64,000 nt of DNA, taken from the NCBI RefSeq assembly GCF_024338845.1, contig NZ_CP101414.1:372001-436000 (forward strand), written 5' to 3'. The notes beneath the pieces were generated by a model. That model ran no database searches and was not told the origin of the DNA. It saw only the letters and a list, made by a program, of their open reading frames with translations. This DNA comes from Mycoplasma bradburyae. GTDB lineage: Bacteria > Bacillota_I > Bacilli_A > Mycoplasmatales > Mycoplasmoidaceae. Below are positions 55,618-64,000 of this stretch, one piece after another (the first letter of the stretch is position 1; the number at the start of each line of letters is the position of its first letter). The position numbers were made by a program, and so were the translations under genes.

Positions 55618-56667
55618 ATGAAACTTAAAAAAATTAAACAACTTATTTTACTTAGTAGTTTAGGATTTAGTGTGATTGCTAGTTCTTGTACTGATAAATT
55701 ACCTACAATTAATCCTGGAAATAAAATAGAAATAGAAAAACCGAGTAATCCAAATCAAGAAAATCCGTCACAGCCTACTGATCCGAATCAACCAACAACT
55801 CCAGATAAACCAACAGCTGTTTATCCAAAAACATTTACATCTAAAGACGCAAAGATTAATCTATCAGTTAAATCTAACGAAATAGTTTTAAAAAATAAAT
55901 TTAATTCAAAAGATATTAATGATGCTGCATTCTTTTTGGATCAAGTAAATCTTGAGAAAAATCCAGATAAGAGTGCTGATATATCTTATTATTCTTATAA
56001 TGTTCCTAAAGCATTAAACGATTTAGCAGATTTAGTTCATACAAGAGAACAACAAAAAAAGAATGAAACTAAAACTGAAGAGAATAAAGAAGATAAAGCT
56101 AAAACTGTTGATGCTAAAGAAAGTGAAAGTGAATCTAAAAAAGAAGAAAAATTAGATTTATTTAATGTCAAATTTGAAGAATTTAGCAATCCTTTAATCT
56201 ATGGTTTAGATCTTTGAGGAGTTAGCGCGATTCAGTTTAAAGAAGATGATTTAGATCTTTTCTTATCTTTATTTAAAATTAACAACAAACCGATTAATAA
56301 AGTTTGAAAAGGTTTAGCATTCACCGAAGGCCAAGAAGAATTAAAGAAAACTTTTGAAGATGCGTTTGCTACTCAATTAGGTATTCAAAAAGATTCTGAA
56401 GAATTTAGAAAACAATGAGAACTTCATTACGGTAAGATAAATTTATTATTTACTGTTGATAACTTATTTGTTTTATTTAGAATTAGCGGGTTGTCAATTA
56501 ATAAGCTTGATAAAACAATTTCTGGTAAATTAAATTTAGCCATCGGTGCTGATCCACAAGGTTTAGCTAAAACAGGTCCTGAATTAGCAGAATCAAAACC
56601 AACTACTAAAACAAACGATGAAACTTTTGAAACATCGTTAGATTTCACAATTAAAAACGCTTTTTAA
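55618..56667 (+). CDS. Lipoprotein of unknown function
   Basis: ATG 55618, preceded by AAAGAG, to TAA 56665-56667 gives 349 aa with four TGA-Trp codons. The leader MKLKKIKQLILLSS ends at lipobox VIASSC (Cys about 24). Residues 30-65 form a Pro/Asn/Thr linker, typical of mycoplasma surface lipoproteins. About 70-130 and 195-345 look folded, separated by a Lys/Glu-rich segment (140-180). No domain was recognised. It is a single-gene unit with promoter and terminator. Confidence 0.75.
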
Positions 56668-56712
56668 TTAGTTTTTTAATTACATAATAACTACTCAAAA
56701 TAATTCATTCAT

Positions 56713-56750
56713 AAAGTTATTGATTCAAATTTATCAATAACTTTATTTTT
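56713..56750 (+). terminator. Terminator of lipoprotein gene 55618
   Basis: AAAGTTATTGAT / ATCAATAACTTT is a perfect 12-bp stem with an 8-base loop, followed by ATTTTT. Confidence 0.85.
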
Positions 56751-56811
56751 AGTTTATCAATATTTTGCTACTTTTATAAAATATATCTAATATTGCTCTT
56801 ATAGATGTAAA

Positions 56812-57687
56812 ATGAATAATAAAATATATCTTTGTTTCGATGTTGGAGCTACTTCAGTTAAGTATGCTTATATTGATTCTCTTAATTTATCAATAATTAA
56901 AAAGGGGTCATTTGAAACTAAAAATAGCAAAGGACTATTTGAAAAAGAAATGTTGATAACAAATCTTGTTAAACAAATAGATCTAGCAACTAAAAATTAC
57001 GAAATTGTTTTTGTTGGAATCGCTACTTTTGGTGGGGTTAATATTAAAACTAAAACAATTATCTACACAAATGAATCAGTTAAAGAGTATCTTCATACGA
57101 ACTGGGATGAAACGATTAACAATAACAGACAAAACAAGATTGATGTTGTTGTTTTAAATGATATTAAAGCTTGTAGCTTAGCTGAGTTTGCTAAAAAAGA
57201 TAATGATAATGGAATAATGGTAACATTAGGTACAGGATTTGGTGTTTGCTTGTATTCTAGACAAGATGTTTATTATGGAGCTAATTATTTAGCAGGTGAG
57301 ATTGGTGTTTTAAAAATTCTTGACGGGGTTGATCAAGATATCGATACAGCTTGTTCAGCAGTAATTACTACAAATAAAATAAAGGCGATTTTAAAAATAG
57401 ATAACTTAAAATTAACTGATCATAATCTTATCAATGTTAACGAACAAGCTAAAGCTATTAAACAAGAATGGATAAACAATATTGTTAAAACATTTAAGAT
57501 TATCAATGCATTTTATGATCCAGAAATCTTTATTATTGGTGGTGGAGTTTCAAGTGATGAATTAATTATCAATGAAATCAAAAATAACCTACCTCTTAAC
57601 TTTAATAAGGAAGTAGTAGGCGCTTCATTAGGGAATGATGCAGCTTTCTATGGATTAATTGAATATTATCAAAAACATTACAAATAA
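56812..57687 (+). CDS. ROK-family sugar kinase
   Basis: ATG 56812 to TAA 57685-57687 gives 291 aa. It is an ATP-dependent sugar kinase of the actin-like ROK family, for example N-acetylmannosamine or glucose kinase. CFDVGATSVKYAYID (about residues 5-19) is the phosphate-1 loop, NDIKACSLAE carries the catalytic Asp in the usual NDxxA motif, and MVTLGTGFGVCLY is the phosphate-2 loop. LAGEIGVLK matches the ROK G-E-[IFL]-G region. The CxCGxxGC zinc site is missing, so the sugar specificity is uncertain. Both Trp codons are TGG, unlike most neighbours, but two codons prove nothing. Confidence 0.88.
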   Translation: MNNKIYLCFDVGATSVKYAYIDSLNLSIIKKGSFETKNSKGLFEKEMLITNLVKQIDLATKNYEIVFVGIATFGGVNIKTKTIIYTNESVKEYLHTNWDETINNNRQNKIDVVVLNDIKACSLAEFAKKDNDNGIMVTLGTGFGVCLYSRQDVYYGANYLAGEIGVLKILDGVDQDIDTACSAVITTNKIKAILKIDNLKLTDHNLINVNEQAKAIKQEWINNIVKTFKIINAFYDPEIFIIGGGVSSDELIINEIKNNLPLNFNKEVVGASLGNDAAFYGLIEYYQKHYK

Positions 57688-57716
57688 AAATCCCTCAGAT
57701 AATTGAGGGATTTTTT
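57687..57716 (+). terminator. Terminator of the ROK kinase gene
   Basis: AAAATCCCTCA / TGAGGGATTTT with a 6-base loop and T-run starts at the stop codon. Confidence 0.9.
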
Positions 57717-57744
57717 ATTTCATCATTTGGATCTTTTAATCTTA

Positions 57745-58419
57745 TTAAAACATCTTAGATAAGCTATCCATTTTAACGTCTTTCTTATCTTCTTCTGAAG
57801 CTGCGAATAATGGTAAAGAATGACATCTCATAGATTTAGCTTTAACTGAAATTGGGAATGATACGATTAATTGGTTAAAGTCAGTAACTTTAGTGTTGTA
57901 TAATCTTCTGCTTGCTGAGATTTCTGCTTCAATGTATTGACTACTACTCATTAATTCAGCAATAGCTGAAGAAGATTTTAGGTTAGGATAATTTTCAAAA
58001 TTAACATTAATTGCTTTTGAAATAGAATTCATAATCTTTTCGTTATCGTTAATTTTGTTCATATCACTGTTAGAACCTGATAAAGAGCGTAATTTAGTAA
58101 TGTTTTCTAAAGTACTTTTTTCAAAATTCATTTGCGCTTTAACTTGTTCTACTAACTTAATTAAAGTATCTTTTCTCTTAACTTGGTTAATATCAATCGC
58201 ACTTGCCGCTTGGTTGATTTCGTTTTGTTTTCTTCTTAATTCGTTACCTCAACCATATCATTTAATAGTTAAGATAATTCCACCAACGATAGTTAGTCAA
58301 GCAAGAATGTATAAAAATCATCATAAACCAGAATCGCCACCACTAGCTTGTGCGTTGTATGTAGTATTATCTACATTCGGATTAAAAGCTTCAGTTTTCT
58401 TATTAGGATCTACTAACAT
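57745..58419 (-). CDS. lemA: LemA family membrane protein
   Basis: ATG (complement of 58417-58419) to TAA 57745 gives 224 aa. Five TGA-Trp codons lie in or beside the membrane helix (about residues 32-55, WWFLYILAWLTIVGGIILTI), so the N-terminus is invisible under the standard code. The LemA core follows: helices with KRKDTLIKLVEQVKAQM, AINVNFENYPNLKSSSAIAE and ISASRRLYNTKVTDFNQLIV. LemA proteins are membrane-anchored helical bundles without settled function, often next to a large membrane partner. Here that partner is the 988-aa gene ending 12 bases upstream, so they form an operon. Confidence 0.92.
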
Positions 58420-58431
58420 ATGTATATAATT

Positions 58432-61398
58432 TTAATCTAGTAATTGATTTAATTCTAATAAATTATTTTTTAATTTAGCAATCGATGTAGCGATTATTTG
58501 ATTATCTATATCTTCTGGAGTTGTTGTATTAACAAAGATAAAATAGCCATCATCGTTCGCTTGAACATGAACATAATTAGAACAGTTTTCTCTAATTTCA
58601 TCTAATAATTCTAAATAACGTTGATTAGCTTGATTTCTAAGAATCAAGAATGGATTTAGAAGATCAATACTTCTTTTAGCATGGTTTATTTTGAAATTAG
58701 ATTCGTTATTAAGTTCTAATTTAAAGTTATTAGCAATATTGAAGTATGATTTATTCTTATTATTGGTTATTGTGAAATTATGGTTATGTTTATTTTCTTT
58801 TTTCAAGAAATAAACGAACTTAGGTTCATAAATAGGGTAATATCTTACATAAGGTACAGGAATGATTTTACAACCAACATGAGCACCTACTACTGGAACA
58901 TAATCAATTTCTTCGTATTTTTCATAAGCATTTTGCAAGATTTCGTATCTAACAAATTCTCCATCTTTATGAATTTTATTAATCTTATATCAAGATTCTG
59001 TTCCAGGGATTGATTTATTTATGTATAGTAAGTTATTTCTAAATACTTTAGATAAGATGTATTCATAATTCAACTTCTTAGGAATAATCGATTTTTCAAA
59101 AGTATCTGAAGTTGAGATCTTGTAATTCTGATCTTCGCTATACCATTCACGACTAATCGTTGGCGATAACATGAAAGGAGTAACTCGTTTAGCTCAATTT
59201 GATAAATAATCGCTAACAACAGTTTTAATAATTTTGATTAGTTCTGTAATTGTTTGGTATTTATCTTTAACTAAATACTGAACATTAAGATCGTTTAAAC
59301 GATAAGTTAAATCTAAATCAGCTTGTGTATATGTAACTTTTCTAAGTGAATTACTTAAACCAGTATCAAAACCTTTTAATTCGCTACTTGTAATTGCTTG
59401 TGGAGTATTAACTAAAATACGATCTAATTTTTTGAAATTAATTCAGTTATCAGGGTTTTGATATCATTTAACATAATCTTCTTGAGCTTTAATCGTAAAG
59501 AATTCTAATAACTCAGTATTAATTTGGTTGTTTTTGTTGGTAATATTCATCAATTTTGAAAATTCTTCGTTTTCAAAATTGATACGGTTTTTATTTTTTT
59601 TAGCTGCTTTTTTATCTAATAAATTAGTTTCAAAACTAAAGCCAGGCTTGAAATTTGTTTTAAGAATTTGGTGACGTGTTGCACGAATGAATGGTGTGTT
59701 TTCATAGTGGTAAGCAACTAATGTTTCATAGCGGGTAATAGTTCTTCTTGAAACACTACCATCAGAATTCATTGAAACAGAGACATCAGTGTATGGGAAC
59801 GACATTTGATGACTGGTCGTAACGTATTCTCATTCCTTATGTTTAGCAATACAATCAAGAATTGGTGTGTTTTTATATTTTAGAGTTATCGCACTACTAA
59901 CATCTAACAATTCTTTGTGATTCTTTTTTAAATAAGTATAGATATCTTCATCACAATCATTCTCAAAATCCATATTAAGTTTTCTAGCGACATACTTCAT
60001 TAATTCGTTGTAATTAACACGAGAAGCAAATTGTAAACTTAATGAATGATTAACATTTCAGATATCATTTGTTTCAGCTAATCTTGAGCTTTCAAATTCT
60101 TCAAAAGCTTTAATAGCTTTTTTGTTCTTTAAGAAGATTGGTAATAAGAACAGACCAATAATTAAGAAGAATGAAAAGATAATAAAACCGTTACCAATCT
60201 TTTTACCACGAATATTATTCTTAACATAATAGTCCTTAATTTCTTTTAATAAACGGTCACATTCTTTAATTAAAACTTCCTGTTTTTTGAAAGGACTATG
60301 ATCTTCATTGATTATTGTAGATAAATATTGATCAACTAATGGATCAATAGATTCAGTGATTTTGCCATAAAAATTATTAATCGGATCTACTGCTATCTGA
60401 ACATAATTTAGATGATATTTATCGTGATTTTCATCTTTTCATTTATTCTCATTATAATCATTAACAAAAGCGGGAATAGCTAATCCTGATATTGCATTAG
60501 AATTAATTAAACTACTTATGTTAAAGTTTGTTTTTCTAAAACTTTCTAAATAATCATTTTCAGCATTTTCATAAACTATAGGTTTAGAATCAGCTGGTCT
60601 GACTTCTTTTGGTGTAAGATCTGTAAGAATTTCTGCATTGTTATTTTCAGGCATTACACTATTATCAGTAACTTCGTAACTAACACCAGGTCCTGACACA
60701 ACAATATCATCTTCAGAATTAACTAATTCTGAAGGAGTCACATTATTTTGATTGACTTCAATTTTGGTTGGTTGTTTTTTAACAACAACATTTTTGGTAT
60801 CTATCCCACCAATCTTAGGAGCTATTTTAGCTACTTCTTTATTAGTATCATCATTACTAGCTAAAGAACTTAAATCATCTGCATCAACAACTTTGTTATT
60901 TTCTTCTTGATCATTAACAAGGTTATTATCTAGATTTTCAACATTATTGTTTTGATTGATTTCTTGTTTATTTTCTATATTATTTTTGTTATCTTCTAAT
61001 TCTTTATTAACAACAACAGATTGTTGAGTTTTACCGAAGATAGGTGCTATTTTTGGAATCTTATTTTCAGTAAAATCGTCATTATCCAAAGCTAAAGAAC
61101 TTAAATCATCATCAATAATTACTTTGTTATTTTCTTCTTGTTTGTCATCTAAAGAATCATTATTATTTAATGATTCTTCTTTTGCAAATTCCGATTCATT
61201 TTTTAGTTCTTCTTTAGTTTTATCTAATGATTCGGATTGTTTGTTTTCTTCTAAATTAGATGATTCTTCTTTTTCTAGATCTAGTTTCTTATCTACATCT
61301 TCATTCGCTTTATTAGATTGATCTTGATTATTGTTTTTAGATATTGGAATACTATAATCTCAATCTTTGTTATTATCAGAAAATTCTTTTATAGACAT
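58432..61398 (-). CDS. Large membrane protein partner of LemA (DUF3137-like)
   Basis: ATG (complement of 61396-61398) to TAA 58432-58434 gives 988 aa. I followed the whole frame and found no TAA or TAG, only TGA-Trp. Residues 1-300 are acidic and disordered, with a duplicated unit (DDLSSLA ... KIAP ... VVVxK) at about residues 90-135 and 168-208. One clear membrane helix lies at about 404-422 (IFSFFLIIGLFLLPIFL). The large C-terminal part is folded and rich in Tyr and Asn. In many Firmicutes and mollicutes, lemA is paired with a DUF3137 protein of similar layout (membrane helix then soluble domain); that assignment is inference. It is cotranscribed with lemA. Confidence 0.7.
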
Positions 61399-61528
61399 AT
61401 TAATAATTTACATAAATTACTTGTTTAGTTAATTATTATTTAATAATTAAAAAACTAAGTATAGTTACATTTATTTTATTAGAAATAAAAAAATGCGTTA
61501 TTTTATCCTTCTATATATTTAATAAAAA

Positions 61529-61559
61529 AACAAGAGATAAATTTTGTTTATCTCTTGTT
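61529..61559 (-). terminator. Terminator of the VlhA-leader lipoprotein 61600
   Basis: AACAAGAGATAAA / TTTATCTCTTGTT is a perfect 13-bp stem with a 5-base loop; on the minus strand it is followed by a U-run. Confidence 0.88.
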
Positions 61560-61599
61560 GATTAGAAATTTGCAAAAAAGAATTGATTAAAAATTGTTG

Positions 61600-62187
61600 C
61601 TATTTAGAACCGGTGCCTGTACCAGTGCTAGTGCTTGTAGTTGCTGATGTAGATGTGCTACCGCTCATAACAGAACCATTAGCACCTGCGCTAGCTTCAG
61701 TTTCTGTACTTACAGGAGCTTCTGCGCTAGCTGATAAAAAACCTGTAAGTTTAATAGGATTAGCAGCAGTTACAGTTGTTTGTTTTTTAACAAATTTAAG
61801 AGTAATAGTTATACTTGTATCTTCTTTTTGACCTAGAACTACAGATAAGCTTCAACCATTAGAAATAGTTTCTGGATATGGCGTAGCTAATTTAAAACTC
61901 ATATCAGTAAGTTCAGAAACTTTAACGGTGTTTCTATTAACAACCATCTTATTTTTAACTATTGAAAAGCTATCGCTAGTTAGTCTGTTAATGTATTGTT
62001 GAACATTAGCTACTTCAGATGAAGGATCGATTGGCATTCTATTTGTTGAACCATTTGATCCGGTTGTTTTAGAATTCGTAGATTGGGTTGCTGATTTAGA
62101 GTCATCTCTACAACTAGCAGCCGCTAAGCTTAATAAAGATCCTACACTTAATAAGCTAATTAATTTGAAAATATTTTTTCTTTTCAC
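61600..62187 (-). CDS. Small surface lipoprotein with VlhA-like leader and Ser/Thr/Gly tail
   Basis: GTG (complement of 62185-62187), with AAGGAAG upstream, to TAG 61600-61602 gives 195 aa, with one TGA-Trp at 61852. The leader MKRKNIFKLISLLSVGSLLS ends in AAASC (lipid Cys about 26), which closely resembles the VlhA haemagglutinin leader of M. gallisepticum. A folded, beta-rich middle of about 110 residues is followed by a low-complexity tail of Ser, Thr and Gly. It shares the GTG start and leader with the two lipoproteins at 34000 and 36200. The body does not look like VlhA. Function is unknown, probably a surface antigen. Confidence 0.78.
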
Positions 62188-62373
62188 GAAATTTACTATC
62201 TTCCTTGTTAATGATTTAAATCTAAATTTGCTCTTATATAATTTTTAGTTATTTAAATCCTCGAAAATTCTAACATAGCAAGGATATATGTTGTATTTTT
62301 TACATTTTATAAGCATTTTTTTAAGAATTTATTGCGATGAAAAATCCTTAAAACATTTTTTTGTTAATAAAAA

Positions 62374-62418
62374 ATTAACCATATTTATGAATTTAAAAAC
62401 TCATTAAATATGGTTAAT
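62374..62418 (-). terminator. Terminator of the hsdR gene
   Basis: ATTAACCATATTTA / TAAATATGGTTAAT is a perfect 14-bp stem with a 17-base loop, 53 bases past the hsdR stop, with a U-run on the minus strand. Confidence 0.8.
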
Positions 62419-62470
62419 TTTGGTTTAAAATGATTATCTTAAAAACGATAAAATTGTCGTTTTATTTGGA

Positions 62471-64000
62471 CTAATAGTCTAATTCAACACTAATTAATCA
62501 GTTATAAAGTTCATCAACTAATTCGGTTCATAATCATTCGTTTGGTGAAATATGATTTTCAGGATTTTTCTTATTTATATACTCACAAAACTTTTCTTTA
62601 TCAAAGATATCATATTCACTATCATTGATATAAAACTCAGCAAGTTCTTCAATTTTTGAAGCAATCTCTCTATTTTTGGAAGTCTTTTTAAGTTGGTAAT
62701 AAATATCTTCAATTGTTGATATTATGTATTCGCAATTATCTAAATCCTTATTAACATCAATACCAATTGAGTTTAGATAATTGATAACCTTAGAATCGCG
62801 ATAGCGTTTTTTGATCTCTTCAGAATAAGCGCTATATTCATAACCGCTTCCATCAGAGTTTTTAATTCTTTCTCTAGCTGTTGGATTGTTCTTAAGATCC
62901 AATCTAACTTTTTCCATTTCTAATCTATTAGCTTGAGAAAGAATTTTACTTCCCTTTTTATACTTATCCTCATCGCCATCATTCAAGTAATCTTTTAATA
63001 GTTTTTCGATGTAATCATTATTAATAATTTGCGATTTTTCTTGAGAAATTCAACCATCTTGTTGGTAATAATCATCAGGTAAATCATCAGATTTTTGCAT
63101 AATGATCTTTTCGATATCATCAACATAAGTTTTACATATCGCTATCGCATCTTCATAACGTGATTTTAAAAATTTAAAGGTTTCTTGATTAAGCCCTTCT
63201 TCAATAAGAATCACCGATTTTTTATTAGGTTTATTTTCTTCAGATTCATCATCATATGAAATGAAATCATCAAACTCAATATATAATTGATCGTTAGAAC
63301 TAGGAAGTTCTTTTACATTTTCTCAATCAAAACCTTGACGCTTAGCAGATACAAATCTGCTCATTAATTTGTAATACTTTTGAATGTATTCAACACAAGT
63401 TTCAGGGTCTTCTAGTTTTTCATCAAAATTTGTCTTTTTATCCTTGATAAAAATATCACAAATATCACGGAAAGCTTCGTTCATTTTATCGATATTTTCT
63501 TTGATATTAGGAACAAAAATCTGATCAGTATTACCTTCACAGAATAAACGATAAGCTTCATCGATGTTCTTCTTCATCGTAGCTACCTTACGGTAATAAA
63601 CTACAGATCCGTGCGGTTTTACTCCGTGTTCATTATGAACTCTATTAGTTCTTGAAATTGCTTGGATTAATGATTCGTATTCTAGAACCTTATCTAGATA
63701 TAAACAGCTAACTCACTTAGAGTCAAAACCAGTTAACATTTGATCAACAACAATAACAAGATCTAATACTGCTTCTGGAGTTTTATCGATATATGAATAA
63801 GATTCTTTATGAGCAAGACGTAATGCAACATCTTTTTTATATTCATCTCATTCAAATGGTTGTCAATTTGTATTGAAGTTATTGTTATATTTTTCAATGA
63901 TCTCATCCATTGCTTGTTTACGGAATTGATCTTTCTCAAAAACTACTTGACCAACGTTGTAGAAATTATCAACATTTGGATCGAAAATAGCGGTTATTTT
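62471..64000 (-). CDS. hsdR: Type I restriction enzyme R subunit, C-terminal part (5' end outside window)
   Basis: The minus-strand frame is open from the right edge to TAG 62471-62473, with at least 509 residues and several TGA-Trp codons. HsdR translocates DNA and cuts it. Visible are VDQMLTGFDSKWVSCLYLDK (helicase domain 2) and LIQAISRTNRV (motif VI, arginine finger), followed by the long helical C-terminal domain that binds HsdM. The nuclease and Walker A motifs would lie beyond the window. No hsdM or hsdS is visible here. Whether the gene is intact cannot be judged. Confidence 0.88.

Noticed and set aside
56812-57687. ROK kinase as a horizontally acquired gene because both Trp codons are TGG
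   Set aside because: Two codons are too few; TGG also occurs in other genes here (for example near 32508), and base composition is similar to the surroundings.
58055-58429. Plus-strand open frame of 124 codons opposite lemA
   Set aside because: It is antisense to a complete, recognisable lemA gene and its translation shows no independent features.
61583-61831. Val/Ala-rich plus-strand frame opposite the 61600-62187 lipoprotein
   Set aside because: It mirrors the Ser/Thr/Gly low-complexity tail of the lipoprotein on the other strand; no ribosome site.

Overview
This is an AT-rich window from a mollicute that reads TGA as tryptophan. Many genes become open only when TGA is translated as Trp (for example 2709-5996, 18937-22947, 42568-44769 and 58432-61398), and AT-rich hairpin terminators separate the units. 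The gene content points to the Mycoplasma pneumoniae group (Mycoplasmoides): an HMW2-like coiled-coil protein, a TopJ-type DnaJ with an EAGR box, GrpE directly after it, and the mraZ-rsmH-ftsA-like-ftsZ cell-division cluster. Three lipoprotein leaders that look like the VlhA/pMGA leader make the M. gallisepticum clade the best guess. That species-level call is inference.

Layout. 1-10266 (+): four long genes, tightly packed, for coiled-coil or acidic cytoskeletal proteins, with one degenerate AAA-ATPase-like protein among them. 10410-13837 (-): a two-gene cassette of unknown function (an AT-hook protein and a small protein with a Gly-Gly hydrophobic N-terminus), arginine deiminase, and a ferredoxin/thioredoxin reductase-like flavoprotein. 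13903-23961 (+): a coiled-coil protein, SRP RNA, another coiled-coil protein, an alpha/beta hydrolase, a giant TopJ and GrpE. 24207-33597: a membrane protein, an aldo/keto reductase, two PEBP-family proteins, ktrA-leuS, two membrane proteins and tRNA-Thr. 33598-45400: surface and secreted functions, namely two Glu/Ser-rich lipoproteins, a frameshifted membrane-anchored gene, a DUF31 serine-protease lipoprotein, a Fic protein and a lipoprotein with an IdeS-like cysteine protease domain, followed by two coupled mini-ORFs. 45430-54269 (-): ftsZ, an FtsA-like gene, rsmH and mraZ (with an upstream MraZ operator), scpB, an in-frame folA-scpA fusion, plsC, acpS and a DivIVA/GpsB-like gene. 54335-64000: rnhC, a lipoprotein, a ROK kinase, lemA with a large membrane partner, a VlhA-leader lipoprotein, and the C-terminal part of a type I restriction subunit running off the right edge.

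How it fits together. The left third looks like part of the attachment-organelle and cytoskeleton machinery with its own chaperone pair (TopJ, GrpE). The 39-45 kb segment looks like an immune-evasion locus: two anchored proteases of unrelated catalytic type share a similar N-terminal module and flank a Fic AMP-transferase candidate. The right third combines division, chromosome segregation and lipid synthesis. The most notable points are the IdeS-like protease with an Asn where IdeS has its catalytic Asp, the DHFR-ScpA fusion, the unknown Gly-Gly/AT-hook cassette, the coupled mini-ORFs, and simple-sequence tracts upstream of surface-protein genes.
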